Of a DNA stretch of 64,000 nucleotides, positions 1-13,075 are shown in pieces. The stretch spans positions 77,093,401-77,157,400 of the forward strand of contig CM049315.1 in assembly GCA_026874595.1 (NCBI GenBank), read 5' to 3'. The translations under genes and the position numbers were made by a program. How positions within the stretch are numbered: the stretch's first letter is position 1; each line of letters opens with the position of its first letter. This DNA is from Sipunculus nudus (taxonomy: Eukaryota > Annelida > Sipuncula > Golfingiida > Sipunculidae). The notes beneath the pieces were generated by a model. The model searched no databases. It saw only the letters and a program-made list of their open reading frames with translations, and was not told the DNA's origin.

Positions 1-377
1 TGCCTCTGTACACCCGTGTTTCTCAACTCTCTACTCAAAACGAACCTCTTCCCGTTAGCCAGTGTGGGACGGCCACTACCGCTCGTCTCTGCTGTCAAAC
101 TTTAAAATAAAAATGTGTTACATTTCAAGGAAACATCTTCTGTTAACAATTCACATGTGTATGCTGAGAAAATAATACTTATTCCGTTAAGTTCTTACCA
201 CAAAAACACCCATGTTTATGTAATGTGCCTTTAACGTTCTTGTCCAACCTATTTGAACGGACTACATTACACGGCCTCTATATACCTACGCCGCTGGTGT
301 ATTTAGAAGCCATGGGGCATTGCATTGTGATTTGCAGATGCTGACGCCCCCAACCCTTACCCTACTCTTTCCCAACC

Positions 378-380
<3 letters not shown>
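1..380. other. AT-rich DNA, nothing recognised
   Basis: No convincing open frame, RNA or repeat is visible before the first microsatellite. Confidence 0.5.

Positions 381-419
<39 letters not shown>
381..419. repeat. (AT)n microsatellite
   Basis: An uninterrupted AT dinucleotide run of about 19 units. Confidence 0.97.
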
Positions 420-420
<1 letters not shown>

Positions 421-2461
421 GGAGATGAATTATTTAACATGATGCAATCTGACAGATAATTGATAAAAAAATCCACTAAAATAATGGTTATAGAAACTGG
501 ATCCATATTCCTGCATGGAGAGCATTATACGATAAAAGCAGAGTCTGTCAGATATTCCGTCCCCTATCATGTAGTTATAAACGACCAATCACTACTAGCG
601 TTGGCTGTTTTATATCATCAAGAACGTTCACTGAGAGACGCAGTATTTAAAAAAAAAACAAACAGAAAATGTATCTGTGTTGTCGTAATCGCTCTCAAAT
701 GGGCAATCTGTCTCGGAATATTTATGTTATCAGTCAGTTTATTGGCAATAATTTCTCAGAATGAAACCAACTACTTTTTCCCTGCGTAGTGACACAACAA
801 AGTTACCGTATTTCTGATATCTAACACTACGACAAATTGTCTTATTCGATATTTAAATATAATACTCAAAATGAAAGTGATGGGTTTTTGTGCTGTGGCT
901 GGTCTGATTCACTACTAACAGTGGTGGAAATTACGCGGCAGTCTGTATATAACAACCTGCTATATGTAATATAATCCATAATATAGACTCCCGACTTCCT
1001 CGTAAAAAAGCACGATTTTATACTTAACGGATAAGCAGTAAGAGGGAAAATGCAGCTTAGAAAGCGGCACACAATGTATACCGAAAGTCGGCCATTTCGA
1101 TCAAATAGTTCTAATTTGTAAAGAAAAAGTTCACCAAGTTTAGAACTAACCTGACTTCTGTATCTCAACTTGACAAAATTCTGGTTGATTTACTTGATGT
1201 ATATATTTTCTTATTAGAATGTAAACAACAGAGGTGGCTTCTGTCGATTTGATACCGTCGGCTGGTTATAGAGTTAGTCTCTGTTACGATTCAAGGTGGC
1301 GCTGCATATAAGCTGGCAGGAAATGGCTCAGGCGTTCCAGCTATTTTAGATCTATAAAAGCGCATACATTTATGCCGCATGTCTGTTAGTCAATATTTGG
1401 TTGCAAATACCATTGAACATTTGTTCGTGAAATACATCAGCGACTTCAGGTATAAGTTTGGTTCAATTAAGTTTAGCGGAGCGAAATGGTGTTGGCGCTG
1501 GATTAATTCTGTCTTTTGAGCGCATTTTATGCTACAGAGTATGGACCACTAAATATTCAGAGAAGAGGATGATATAGTAATTAATAATAATAATAATTAC
1601 AATAATAATAGTAAACTTATTTTATATTTTTTTAATTTGCTCTTAACGCTTTACACTAAAAACATATGTTATACTCTGAAAAGATAAAAGTTATTACGTT
1701 CCTAGGAAGATTAGGTGCTGGAAAAAAGAAAGAAGTAATGAAACCGTCATCTATATTTGTTTGATTCATCTGCACTAGCGGCATACCCATTATTTCGACA
1801 TGTGACCCGTGACATCCGGGATTTAGTGTATACACAAAATGGTAGCCCCATAAGCAGTTTCGAGAACCTGGAAGAAATGACCCTTCCGGCTTCGTCAATG
1901 GCGGTGGGATACGACACGAAATTACCCAGAAGACACCGTCAAAGCGACAAGCTATATCTAGTGAGGGAGTCTGGGGCTAGGGGTTGTGTATTGCCAAGTT
2001 TGATAACGGAATAACTGTTTTAACTAGGCACATATCCTCCAATTTTAGTGTAGGATTATTGGTCTGACAGTATAACTAAGAGCAGCATATTCGATTACCA
2101 TAGCCCCGTACAGTATTTAATGTCAACTTTAACAACTATTATTCAAACTTCTTTGCTTTGTGACACAATAGCTGAAACTTTCAGAATTACCGTTGAACTT
2201 TAATAAAATTGAAATCATTTCAGGCGGGGCTGTTGGTCTCTTTCAGCGGCAATAACATTCATGACTACAGTTATACATAGTGAAATCATACATGTGACTG
2301 TTAATAAACAATCGAACGACTGAAGTCAGTTTTACATTGGTAAGTCATATTTTTTTTAAAGAAATTGATGGGCTGATTTTGTCAGATACATCTATAAAGA
2401 TAAGCACGACAGAAAGTCAGTTGAGCAAAAGTGGGCAGAATAGTTGGGGTCATTTAATATA

Positions 2462-2468
<7 letters not shown>
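421..2468. other. Intergenic or intronic DNA without a supported gene
   Basis: Open frames here are short and resemble no family I know. The longest, at 460-789, starts at a TTG and encodes a lysine-rich peptide with one hydrophobic stretch; I take it as chance. A TATA-like TCTATAAAAG sits at 1351-1360 on the + strand, but nothing downstream looks like an exon. A short AAT-rich tract occupies 1581-1610. Confidence 0.5.
1581..1610. repeat. Imperfect (AAT)n microsatellite
   Basis: TAA/AAT trinucleotides are repeated with one interruption. Confidence 0.8.

Positions 2469-2506
<38 letters not shown>
2469..2506. repeat. (CT)n microsatellite
   Basis: An uninterrupted CT run of 19 units. Confidence 0.97.
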
Positions 2507-2509
<3 letters not shown>

Positions 2510-4300
2510 CGGATGGTTTAGAGAAGTATTCCTTTTACCAGCGTTAGGTTAAAAGTTGTCGATACCTTCGAAACATTGGAGTATCAACTGCAGTTTTGCC
2601 ATCAGGTGTCTCTACACCATACTATTAAGGGAGCTCTAACATCATAATGTCTGGTAAACTTATTTTATCGCCCACTGTGTCTGGAGACACCATGTCTATG
2701 GTCACATTTTGTCCCCAAAAAATAATGAACAAGATGCTGTCCATGACACCAAACACCCGCCAGGAAAATCTATGCTGTGTAGATCTACACACGCGTGACG
2801 GTGCATGTCACGGTTCATTGACATCCAGAAGAATGCCGCCTGCTCATACCGGTCAGTAACTCCATATCATAAAGAAATAGCCGTTACAATGGGAGAGCAT
2901 CATTTGATTTAAAAAGTTGTTCCAGTTTACCTCCAAAAATTAATGAATTATTCCTTGGTTGCTTCCTGAAGCTAATTTCAATACAATCTGACCTTTTTGC
3001 GTAAATTTGCCGACATACAATTTATAATATATCTCGAAACCCAGCGGAGGTAAAAATGACCGCTATCATTTTTATCACATCGTATACCTGATAATACATC
3101 GAAATACACTGTCATATTACATGTCTCAATGAACGATCAAGAACGTGACCTCAAAACAGTCACTTAGTCTGGGGCTTATAATAGCTGTGTTCGGGTTATT
3201 GATCGAAATGAAGAAAATGAAAATAAAAAGCGTAAATTGAGAACAAATCAATGGATGTATTATACATTCATCGAAATCATGACCTTTACTTAGAGACGTC
3301 GGATAAAACCACCTTTGGAAGGCGACCTAATTTGACGGATGCTGAATACATTGAGGAAAACTATAATATATACATGAAATATACATGATGAAATTTGCTA
3401 GCACTCAAGGCAAAATCAATCATTAAATGTTACGTGTGTAAATTCTGAGAAAGCCGCCCCCTGAAAACAAAACTAACTGTATGAAGAACTGTAGCACATA
3501 TGAATATTCATAAAACCCTGTACAGCTAAATGCTTGCAAACTGGTATACACGTGGAAGGGCATAAGTTACTTAATATAAACCACTCCATCAATTGTTTTG
3601 TGCATCAGCTTGTGACACGCAGTCTATCTGATGTCAGTGACAAAGAGTTGTTTCAATACCAAGTTGAAGTATTTTGATGTCGGCCGAAGCACTTTGTTAT
3701 TTGGAATTCCCATGGATTATTGACAAAGTTTCATTCAGATGCTCTCTATTCTCCGCTAGACTCACGAGTTTGACACACTGTTTACCCTTGATATACTTGC
3801 AGGTTGTAAATTATTCCTTTCTATAGCTGTTTCGGTGAGGATAAGTTTCTAATCCACTTCTATAATTTAGAGTCGAAAAAGGAAATCTAACTCTAACCAT
3901 GAAAGAAGACTTTAGACGCGAGAGAACAAATATATTATTCAATAAAAGTATATTGTGACACAGAGATGAGAAGGAAACATCGAGAGATATTTTATCTATA
4001 ACCCTTTACGACCACTGGCAGAATATATGGCGCTTTCATCACTACAACTCGAGCGAATCATAATAATTCTGTAAAGAAATCCAAATTAATAAATTCCCAG
4101 TTTCTATGTGGTCACAATAAATTACCATCTCGCTTTACAAAACTGTGTATGATCGAAAGATTGATGCTATTTGTGAATAATCTCCATAATAATCTCCATA
4201 ATGACGTCAACTACATGTATACAAATATAATGGTCATAACCTGCTATTATTACCAGCATAAGTTGATAATTAGCAAGCCTGACTGAACATGTACCACAGC

Positions 4301-4306
<6 letters not shown>
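2507..4306. other. AT-rich DNA without a supported gene
   Basis: No frame longer than about 70 codons occurs here. A perfect CRE-type octamer TGACGTCA lies at 4202-4209, isolated from any promoter-like context. Confidence 0.5.

Positions 4307-4340
<34 letters not shown>
4307..4340. repeat. (AT)n microsatellite
   Basis: An uninterrupted AT run of 17 units. Confidence 0.97.
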
Positions 4341-4346
<6 letters not shown>

Positions 4347-4557
4347 TTATTTTTTTGTAAATTACAGTGTAACCTCTGTTATATGACCGCCTTACGCGGC
4401 GGATAAGACATAACCATTGGGAATGTTTAAGGTTCACTCAAGGGTGGTCTTAATTGAAATGTGGTCTGGAAGATATATACTCTTTGTGTTTTGGGATTCA
4501 ATAGGCTGAGGACAGGGAGTCATTTTCTTTATTCTCTACAAGTACTTGAGATATGCT

Positions 4558-4932
4558 GATTTGGGAATTAAAGTTGAACACATACATATATGTATTTATT
4601 TTATATAATGAGGCATTTCCATACTATTTAAAAACTGTATGTCGCCAACATGATCTGGGAATTAAAGTTGAACACATACATATATGTATTAAATTTATAT
4701 AATGAGGCATTTCCATAATATTAAAAAAACAGTAGGTCGCCAACATGATCTCGGAATTAAAGTTGAACACAAACATATATGTATTTTATTTGTATTAGAT
4801 GCATTTCAATAATATTTAAAAACTGTATGTCGCCAACATGATTTGGGAGATAAAGTTGAACACAAACATATATGTATTTTATTTATATAAGAGGCATTTC
4901 CATAATATTTAAAAACTGTATGTCGCCAACAT
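4558..4932 (+). repeat. Tandem repeat, four units of about 94 bp
   Basis: Four head-to-tail units start at 4558, 4652, 4747 and 4840, with lengths 94, 95, 93 and 93 bp. Each begins GAT(T/C)TGGGAATTAAAGTTG or a close variant, contains ACATATATGTATT in the middle, and ends CGCCAACAT. Differences between units are scattered substitutions and single-base indels. The array stops abruptly after the fourth CGCCAACAT. It has no coding capacity. Confidence 0.95.
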
Positions 4933-5399
4933 CCTTAAAAAATCAATCTGCTTAATATTTTAAAGGATAGGTCCATGGGTTGTATGTGGCATCGCCTACA
5001 TTTTATGAGGATAAAGGTAAACATATACGATATGTTATTGATGACAAATTAGTGTTATTACTTTGGAATTTCAGATTCATTATACACGAAGCCAGGGAAT
5101 AAACCAGAATAAAAAATGACATGACGCATGGAGATGGCGGAGGACTTTCTATGAACGGTTTCACCTATTCCGATTCATCGGTGTATTATTGATATCTTCA
5201 GCTCGCCCGCTAACTTCTCGGCGTCAAAATATTCAAGTCCGCTTTTGAGAATTATGCTTTCAATTCAATATGGTTCTCTTTCAAAAGTTTCTTGAACTCA
5301 TCAGACCTATAAGTTAACCATTATTCCTGAAAGCCAGCAATTTCACCTGCCTATATACATATAAATGTATGTGTTTCCTGATTCACTGCGGTTATGTAT
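4933..5399. other. Unique AT-rich DNA
   Basis: Nothing is recognised between the ~94 bp tandem array and the first MITE-A copy. Confidence 0.5.
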
Positions 5400-5871
5400 T
5401 AAAAGGGCTCAATCACCTATCTGACCATTATAAACTGAAGGTAATTCCTTGGAGCTTTTATAAAAATAGGCAAGCAAACGTGGATATCATCGCACACAGG
5501 CTGCTTATTTTGTTTATATCAACGTTTTTAAAATATGTGGGAGCCCGCCAAAATAATCAAAACAATTCAACAAGGGTATCTGGTGGCAAGTCAGATCAGC
5601 GAGAGCTTTGCAAATGGCGTTTTGCAACAATGGACCTCTTGACCTCCGCATATATGCAACCTACCACCTTAGATTACATGTTTCTCCTTCTGTCAACAAG
5701 TCTGTGTTTACAAACATGTTGTTGGTAAACAAGTTTATGCATCCTTCCCTTCATAGAGGCGTTATAAAAACTTTCATAACCAAAATGACCCTTAGATCAT
5801 TAATATTTACACAGAGGAAGCCAGAAATCACATAAATTATTTTTCAAAAGGCAGGTGAATGGGCACCTTTA
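5400..5871 (+). mobile_element. MITE-A copy 1, complete non-autonomous element
   Basis: The left end reads TAAAAGGGCTCAATCACCT and the right end AGGTGAATGGGCACCTTTA. These are imperfect inverted repeats of each other, and both lie in a TTAA context (TTAA on the left, TTTAA on the right). TTAA is the target duplication expected of piggyBac-type elements, so that superfamily is the leading guess. The body is colinear with a second copy at 14015-14962, sharing blocks such as AACGTGGATATCA(T/C)CGCAC and AGATCATTAATAT. It encodes nothing: the open frames at 5369-5728 and 5608-5835 are chance frames across it. Confidence 0.85.
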
Positions 5872-6096
5872 ATAACTCTAGGTAATTCGTGCTTACAACA
5901 GTTTTTATTACTCCCCTGTGACAGGAGTAAGATTTGTTTTACAACCAACCTTTAGTAAACTGAGTAAACGTGCCCATGTTGACAAATAAAAAATAAAATC
6001 ACATGACCCGATGTAGTTCATTGCGCAGGTGCAGAGGTTGAATGGTCACTAACTGGATGAGAGCGTGTGAAGCTATCTTTTGTCAATAATGAAATT

Positions 6097-6268
6097 CTTC
6101 TAATTTGCCACTAGATTTCCTATTTAGATGTTGTTGATATATAAATCTGTGGCCATTTTGGCTGCCCCCACATTTTATATACACGTGGATATGTATATTA
6201 AACAAAACAGCAAATATGTGACCGTGAGATCGGCGCTTTTTGGTTTATTTTTATAAAAGGTTCAATCG
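6097..6268 (-). mobile_element. MITE-A copy 2, diverged remnant in reverse orientation
   Basis: Read on the minus strand, the block order matches copy 1: TTTTATAAAAATA, then a GCAAA/CGTGGATAT-like block, then TGTGGGGGCAGCC and GGCAAATTAG. Divergence is high and neither terminus is clear. It lies about 220 bp from copy 1 in opposite orientation. Confidence 0.55.
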
Positions 6269-7330
6269 ATATCTTTCTTAAATACACGTAAGATATCGGA
6301 AAAGATTCCTTTCAGCTTAAACCGCAGATTTTTAAGTTAAGTCTGCCAGATTTCCTTTACATTCTAAAAACTTAACAGCAATTACAAATATATATAATTC
6401 ATTATATATCATATGTCAATCACTTATAATGCACACGTTATACCGTACATAAGAAAAATATATAACAAAACTTTGGTGACAAGAGGTTTCCAATTTAATA
6501 TTTGTAACACTGAATCACGCACAATGTTAAAGGTTTGACACGATATTCAACATATGATAACATGGGAAATATAAAAAATTTCCTGCCTGCAAAAAAAGAA
6601 TTGCCCAAGGTTCGTTGATAAGAAACTCCACGAGGAATTAATCACTGAAATTCTGAGGTAGGCAAAAACTGAGTAGACCTGTTCATGCTACATTAAGAGT
6701 TTTTATAGCAGAAAAAGTAATGACTTGGCTGAGAAATGCTTGAATTAGCTGTCACCGATATTAGGTAGCTATACCGAGTGTTGTGTCACCCGATGGATTT
6801 CGTTGTGTAATGTATCATGTATGACGTAACGTTATCTTTTTCGAATGTCTTGACACTTAGATAAATGATTACCCGCGTCTTGTCTTTTGGTCAGGGTCCA
6901 CTGGTTGCCTGATAAACTATATGTTTCTATTTAGAACTAGCAGTAACAAGATTATCTTACAAAAGAAAGGTTGTTGATTAAAGGCAAGCTGAAGAACTTG
7001 TAATCTGTACCCCAGGCAGGCTTAAGGATACAGTAAACCCATTCTTTAATCTAGGGGTATTGATTCTGAGCTACAGTTTATTGTTCTCTGAAATAAATCA
7101 CAGAAAAACTGAAAAGAATGAAGTATTAAGTCCTCGTGTGTGGGAACTACAAGAACGGAAGGACTTAATCAATCCTGCGACATGAGCCTGATAAAAGTTA
7201 ATTAATATGAAACCCGGTGTTGAGAATAAATCAATGTACCTAAACTGATGAAGTTGATCGGAGAAACATGAACGGACGGACATAAGATCAGACAAGACGT
7301 ACACAAATAGGACCATGCAGGAAATCACTT
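6269..7330. other. AT-rich DNA without a supported gene
   Basis: Only short frames and no recognised repeat. The minus-strand frame at 7098-7328 is not supported by any motif. Confidence 0.5.
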
Positions 7331-8060
7331 ACGTTGTCTCAAGTGCGAAACGGAAGGCCGTGAGAGCCAGCGGCGTTATCAGCGACCATGGACCGGCTAA
7401 CAGAAAGGTTAGCTGTGGACCCAAACGACGTTACAGCGGACCCATCCTTCAAAGGAAACAAGGCCAGCTAAAGTAATGCAAACGAGCTGTACACACTCAC
7501 ATCAAGATACATTAAGACTTCCAACAAGTACGTGAAGGAAAGGGGAGACACCGCCAGACGCACGTCATAAAACAAAACATACAGGAGATAATAGGACGAC
7601 CAACCTGACAACGCGCTGCTTCAAGGCCCTGGCCGGCAACGAGCTTTCGGCGAAGACAAAGCACTGCTGGACCTGGCGCTATGGTGATCAGCCTTCAGCA
7701 AGCAAGCGCCAGCTACTCTGGCGAAAAATGAAGGGAGGCTTGTATTTCCCGCGCCACTTGGGTTGGGCAGCAAAGTGCCAAAATAAACTCGACAGGACAG
7801 CACGGTATTCTTGGTGGGCTAACTCCTATCACTTCATCAGAAAAACACTTCTGAAGAACGGGATCTTGCGCGAAACTAGTTCCCCCAGCTCATCGCTTCT
7901 GTGAGAGTGGTTCCCCAGCGCGGGGTTTAGCCACGGTGAATTAAGAATACCCGGGAAGGCGTAATAGGGCGAGGCAACTGAACAGGGGCGGCCGGAAGTC
8001 AGCGTGGTACCGTACGTTCATCCAGTTACACTGGGAATTTGACGCTGCGTTTTACGCTGG
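7331..8060 (+). other. GC-richer island with broken open frames, unknown origin
   Basis: Base composition shifts to clearly GC-richer and CpG-containing than the flanks. One + frame has an ATG at 7388 and reads 27 codons (start MDRLTERLAVDPNDV) to a stop at 7469, then stays open for 32 more codons to 7568. A second + frame is open for 122 codons from 7536 to 7904 without an early ATG; it is rich in Lys, Arg and Trp and contains WWANSYHFIRKTLLKNG. The step from one frame to the other suggests a decayed coding region, for example a retroelement gag-like segment or an old exon. I recognise no catalytic or zinc-finger motif, so no function is assigned. The minus frame at 7621-7803 is a shadow. 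Confidence 0.35.
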
Positions 8061-9242
8061 CCAATGTGTACGTTAGCACGAGTTAAGTCTTAATGGCTCT
8101 TACTTTTGATGTGATGTGATCTTAGAACAACACGGTGCCTTGAGAATGTACTAATCAGAGCTGTTTATTGCCGCAACAGGGTCACTCGGTGGGAGGGTCC
8201 TTATGTTCCCATAACTCATCGTTAGTGGCCGATTCTAAATCGCAGGGATACAGCTCTTTGAAGAAGGACAAAGTAGGCTTTTCTGTCTGGCCGCGATATG
8301 CCGCTGTCATAGGACTCGCTGAACCCTAATGTATTGTGATCTTTGAGGGGTAAAGCTTTGAATTTAACCTTCTTACCATGCCACTTGAGAAACCAAAATC
8401 AAATTACGCAAACCCATGTGTGTAAAAACTTCTTACAATTCGTCGATGTTAAAATCGTACACATTTTTAAAGCCTGTTTTTCATACATGTTTGTGATTTG
8501 GCAAACGTCACACATATTAATATATGTGCATGCCCTATTTTAAAAACATTACGAATGTTTCTAATTTAACTACTGCTCATTTAATGAATGAATATATATA
8601 TCTTGATATTCTGTCTATCTCTCTTTTAATATACTGAATTGTTTGTCTTTCTTGCGTCAGTCTCCAGATCTGGAATATAAGACTTTTTTCCGTTAATATA
8701 AATCATCTGAAGTCAAGCGTCATAAATGTGAGTTATTAAATTCTGTCAAACTCATTTAAGATAAATTCTCTGCATTAAGTGCCCAGAACATGCAGGCTTC
8801 AGGCAGAAGTTAATGAACTGCATATAAAAAACATGAAACTGTTTCGAATCAATAGAATTTTATGCCTCTGTTACTTCGGATCCACATCTAAGAATAAATA
8901 TACGTTCGTGATTGGCCATTATCATATTGAAATATCGTTAGATCAGTTATGACAAAGAATGAAAATATTATTCAAACATTTGTCTTTGTCCATGCACCTT
9001 GAAGAACAAACACCAATAGAAAAAAAAATTAGTTTAAAATACTCCTGGAAATATTCTGCATATCTCTGTACATACTGCGAGTAGAAATAATATTTTAAAT
9101 GACCTTTACCAAGCCAATTTAACATTTTTACTCAGTTTGGGGAAAAATTCCGGTATAATTGACAAACGTTTCAACTGGAACTATTGAATTAACTGAAATG
9201 AATTGTGTACATAAAAATTGTACATAAGTAAATCCAGGGTTC
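8061..9242. other. AT-rich DNA without a supported gene
   Basis: Short frames at 8343-8543 (+) and 8943-9125 (-) show no motif and are judged to be chance. Confidence 0.5.
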
Positions 9243-9437
9243 TTAGAAAGCACTGTCCTTAAAGCGGGCTATTCACCTACCTTAGAAAGCACTGTCCTTA
9301 AAGTCGGCTATTCACCTACCTTAGAAAGCACTGTCCTTAAAGTCGGCTATTCACCTACCTTAGAAAGCACTGTCCTTAAAGTCGGCTATTCATCTACCTT
9401 AGAAAGCACTGTCCTTAAAGTCGGTTATTCACCTACC
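9243..9437. repeat. 39 bp minisatellite, five units, made from a MITE-A terminus
   Basis: Five head-to-tail 39 bp units start at 9243, 9282, 9321, 9360 and 9399. They are nearly identical: unit 1 has GCGGG where the others have GTCGG, unit 4 has CATCTACC, and unit 5 has GGTTATT. The second half of each unit, CCTTAAAGTCGGCTATTCACC, is the TTAA-flanked MITE-A terminus, and the last unit runs directly into the body of a MITE-A copy. The array therefore arose by tandem amplification of one transposon end plus about 16 bp of flank. Confidence 0.93.
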
Positions 9438-9746
9438 TTTCTTATTTAATTTATGTAAATTTTTGCTTACTCTGTGTAAATAATAATGAACTAGGTAATC
9501 CCTGTTGAGAAAAGTTCTTAGACTGCCTGTGTGTTGGATGTACACGAGCTTGTTTATCTACAAGTTGTTAGAATAAACAAACACATGTTGACAGACAGAA
9601 AAACCATACACGGAAATGTGGTCGGTTGCATATATGCGGAAGTTTAGAGGTCGCAAGATGCAAAACTTCGTCTGACTTGCCGCCAGATGTCCTTGTTTAG
9701 TGTTTTTTTTATTATTTTGGCGGGTAACCCACATGTTATAAACACG
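9417..9746 (-). mobile_element. MITE-A copy 3, reverse orientation, distal end lost
   Basis: From the terminus at 9417 the sequence follows the reverse complement of copy 1 in order: CTCTGTGTAAATA, GTTGACAGA, GGTTGCATATATGCGGA, CTGACTTGCCGCCAGAT, ATTATTTTGGCGGG, and CCCACATGTTATAAA. The opposite terminus is not visible beyond about 9750, so the element is truncated or too diverged to follow. Confidence 0.75.
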
Positions 9747-12700
9747 AATAAAAATATTTTAGATAATTGAGAAAAAATCTTCAAAGTTAAGTATCCATTT
9801 TCAGGTTCTGTAAGAGGAATATAAAATAAATAGTTCCGTTACCCTGGTGTCAACGTAAAGAACATTTTTATCTAAAGAGACAAATAGTGCAGCCGTATAG
9901 AAGCTTAAACAATACTAGGATTTGTAAAAAAAAATAGTAGGATTGGGTTATATTCCGGATCTTTTCAGGCGTTAATCCGCGCCCCATATGTTGAAGGTTA
10001 AGGCTTGGGCGTGTCTTGTTAGTTAATCCATACGTCGTGTGATCGGACGCCCGCTACACGATCGGCCTGCACGACACAGCGGGTACTGAAGGGTCCCTCT
10101 CTGAATGCTGACGGGTTGTACATGTATTATTAGTGACCCGGGCACATCAACGACCGCCATCAACACTACTTGTGTATTCCGTTTGCTTAAAAGACCCTGC
10201 CGAGGGCAACAATGTTTTCTTTGGTCACAGACTTTTGATAGGTGACGTTTGCATGGACTCATGAAAGTGTCCAGTACAAGACAAGTGCTCTTATTGAAGT
10301 CCGAGGAAAGTTAAAGCCCTCAGCTTGTATATAACTAAGTATGAATGATAAACAGTGATATATAGGACATTGTACGCTTAATGCGATATCAGTAGGGCAG
10401 GGCACGGAGGGGCGCAGTACTCAATACCAATCATTCAAATCTCCCGACCGCCTCGACTGTACATAAATAAACGTGTGTCTAATATCATAGACCGTCTTCA
10501 CTGCAGTTATTACAGTTTCTTCTGACCATATTAACATATGATTGGAGCATAAATCCTACCCAGCCATGGACCGGCACACGCGGGATTCAGTTATGTCAAC
10601 ATCCCGTGATCATTGGCGTGTGATCTTTCTTCAGAATTTCTATCCGACTAACAGAATACTTCTTTGCAAACGATGCCGACAACAGCTCCTCTCGACATGC
10701 CCATAAACAAAACAAGGCGATTGTGGTTTCTTCTCTCAAAGTGTGGCACTCAAAGTGTGTTACTTTGTAACAGTAATTAGTCACGAGTCATTACGAAGTT
10801 CTAATATAATTAATATATCGTTGAACATATGTTAGAACATATCTATTTTCAATGCCCATACACCCAAGATAACTGGGCACATCTTTTCAATCGACATATG
10901 ATATGCATGGACGTTTACATCCATGCGTAAAAAAAAAACCAATTCATTTTGAGAATTTACAATATTTTTTTTAATTAATGGAAGATGTAGGACGAAAGGA
11001 ACCCTCGGTGAATCCGCGAAAAAAATTCGATTACCATATTATCCCTAACGTGCTACGGTGGCGCCACGTGTACGACCGTTATATTCAATTGAGCATCTCG
11101 CATAAAAACCAAAAAGAACTCAGTCGAACACGATTGGGGAAAATACAGACACAAAAAATAGTTTCGAAAGATACAGTTAAAGTAATGTATAGTTTCTTAA
11201 TGTTGTCCATTGTAGGCGCAAAAACAAGTTTCGAACGTTCTAGCGTAATACGGATGTCCAGTCAGTGACTTGTATATATGCGGTTGCTTAGTTACGGATT
11301 GCAAAGGACCAGAAGTTACTAGTCAGTCCCATGGTCACTGTCATTTTATCAGATACAGACAATGAGGTCATAGCCATATCTGTCCCCACACAGACTCCAA
11401 AAGGCTGTAGCTGGACGATCGTTACCTTGTCTCACTTGTGACAAATCTTGTGCGATATATGAAGACGGCGGCTGGCGATATCAGGTCAAGCCTAGGAGAT
11501 CTTCATTATCTTTATGTAGCTGTGTTATATGCAGATGACAATCATGCAAGGAAAATCACAACACAATATACCAGACGTGCTGGAAATGTAATTTGCATTC
11601 AAGAGCTGACAAGACTTCACCACATATATTGAAGGAGAAACTGCAGCGATTAAATCTGGTTCTTACAGATTCTTTCACTGTATATGTCCCGATTGGCCTG
11701 TTGGTTTATGGTAATAAATGAACCATTGGTTGAAGGATTTCACGATACAGGTAACCGATGTTAAAGCTCAAGGTATCGGGCACTTGTGACACTGTATGTT
11801 ACACTTCGTACACTATATCCAGACTGCATATATGTGCTGTTCGGGTAATTAGTAGAATACAACGGGAAAGTAATGATTGAGGACGTTTAAATTATTTTTG
11901 TTAGAAATAATCTTATTGCCTCCGCCATGAGGGTATGCGCTCATAAACGTTCGTGTATGTTTGTGTGTGTGTGTGTGTGTTTGTTTACGAGAATAGTCCG
12001 TTGATACAATATACTATTATTGCATGTATATTATAAGAACATATACGTAAAACCCGTCAATTCTTTCTATGTCTTTTTCGGTTAAACATTCTACGCAATC
12101 ATCTGGCTGAAAGATATTGATTATAGTTTGAGTAGTTGGGTTGTGGGGTTGGTTATAGATTGAATATCGACTCTCTCCTCCACACTGGCCGTCCGTGATT
12201 CCATGACTTTTAAAAAAATTCTATATGTGTATATAAGGTTGTTCTATTTTAGAAAAAAAGCAGCAGGCGGCGTTCAGGGTGAGAGCCAATGTTGATCATT
12301 TGGTGCAGTATCCTTCCACAGGCAGCGAGCTGAGGCAGGATCTAACATTTGATTAGCCAGGCTGTAAATAAGACAAGGCCTCTGTGTAAAAGCCCAAAGG
12401 TGCTTATAATGAAGACGTACTTCTAAACTACTGTACCTGCGGTCACCCCGCTCAGCTGTCATCTGGAAAACTTCACTCTTAACACACACGCACGCATGGA
12501 CATGAGTTACATAGCCGCTCATATAACGCTGTATACTTACATTCGACTCCTCAGCTCATATATCCAATTCCATTATTAAACACAACAGGCTTAGGCCAAG
12601 TGCATGTAAATATTAGATAATTACCAGTTCTTTCCCTGTATTAATGCTTGTCATTTTTAATAAATTATAGAATTTGCATGGTACTTGCGACTACCATGTA

Positions 12701-12788
12701 CTTGAAAAGTCGACGTCAAGTAAATTTCAGGTACTGGTCAATACATGTATATGTTGCCTCTGATGGGACGGTATAAGCGTTTATCCCC
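9747..12788. other. Unique DNA without a supported gene
   Basis: Open frames at 10023-10262, 10596-10784, 10978-11268, 11438-11632 and 12274-12522 have no recognisable domain, no paired splice signals and no conserved-looking composition. A (GT)n tract lies at about 11961-11981. Confidence 0.5.
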
Positions 12789-13075
12789 GCGTGTGTGTGC
12801 GTTTGTGTGTTTGTTCACAACATAACACACACAGTCATGTACGGGATCTCATGAAATTTTAAGTGCCTTTTTCAAGGATCAATGAAGAATTTATTAGATT
12901 TTTGTGTGTATTTACCCGGACATGATCCGGATTCAGGAACGGCACCAAGGAATATTCACAAATGTTCAATCACTAATGCACGAATGTGGTTGAATACGGG
13001 TATGTGGGCCGTATAAGTTAATGCAAACACTATTCTGGGAACATCTTACAATGAGGACCCCACATGGTGGAGACT
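12789..13075 (+). repeat. Dispersed repeat family C, copy 1
   Basis: This matches 26420-26677 in the same orientation and block order: GTGTGTGCGTTTG, TTTGTTCACAACATAAC, AAATCTCATGAA-like, CATGATCC(G/T)GA, AAGGAATATTCACAAATGT, TATGCACGAAT-like, TTAATGCAAACAC and CCCCACA. I recall similar sequence (a GTTTGTT run followed by CAACATAAC) as a widespread repeat in marine invertebrate genomes; that part is memory and was not checked. Confidence 0.8.

Noticed and set aside
1351-1360. Host promoter at TCTATAAAAG
   Set aside because: A lone TATA-like word in AT-rich DNA, without exon-like sequence downstream.
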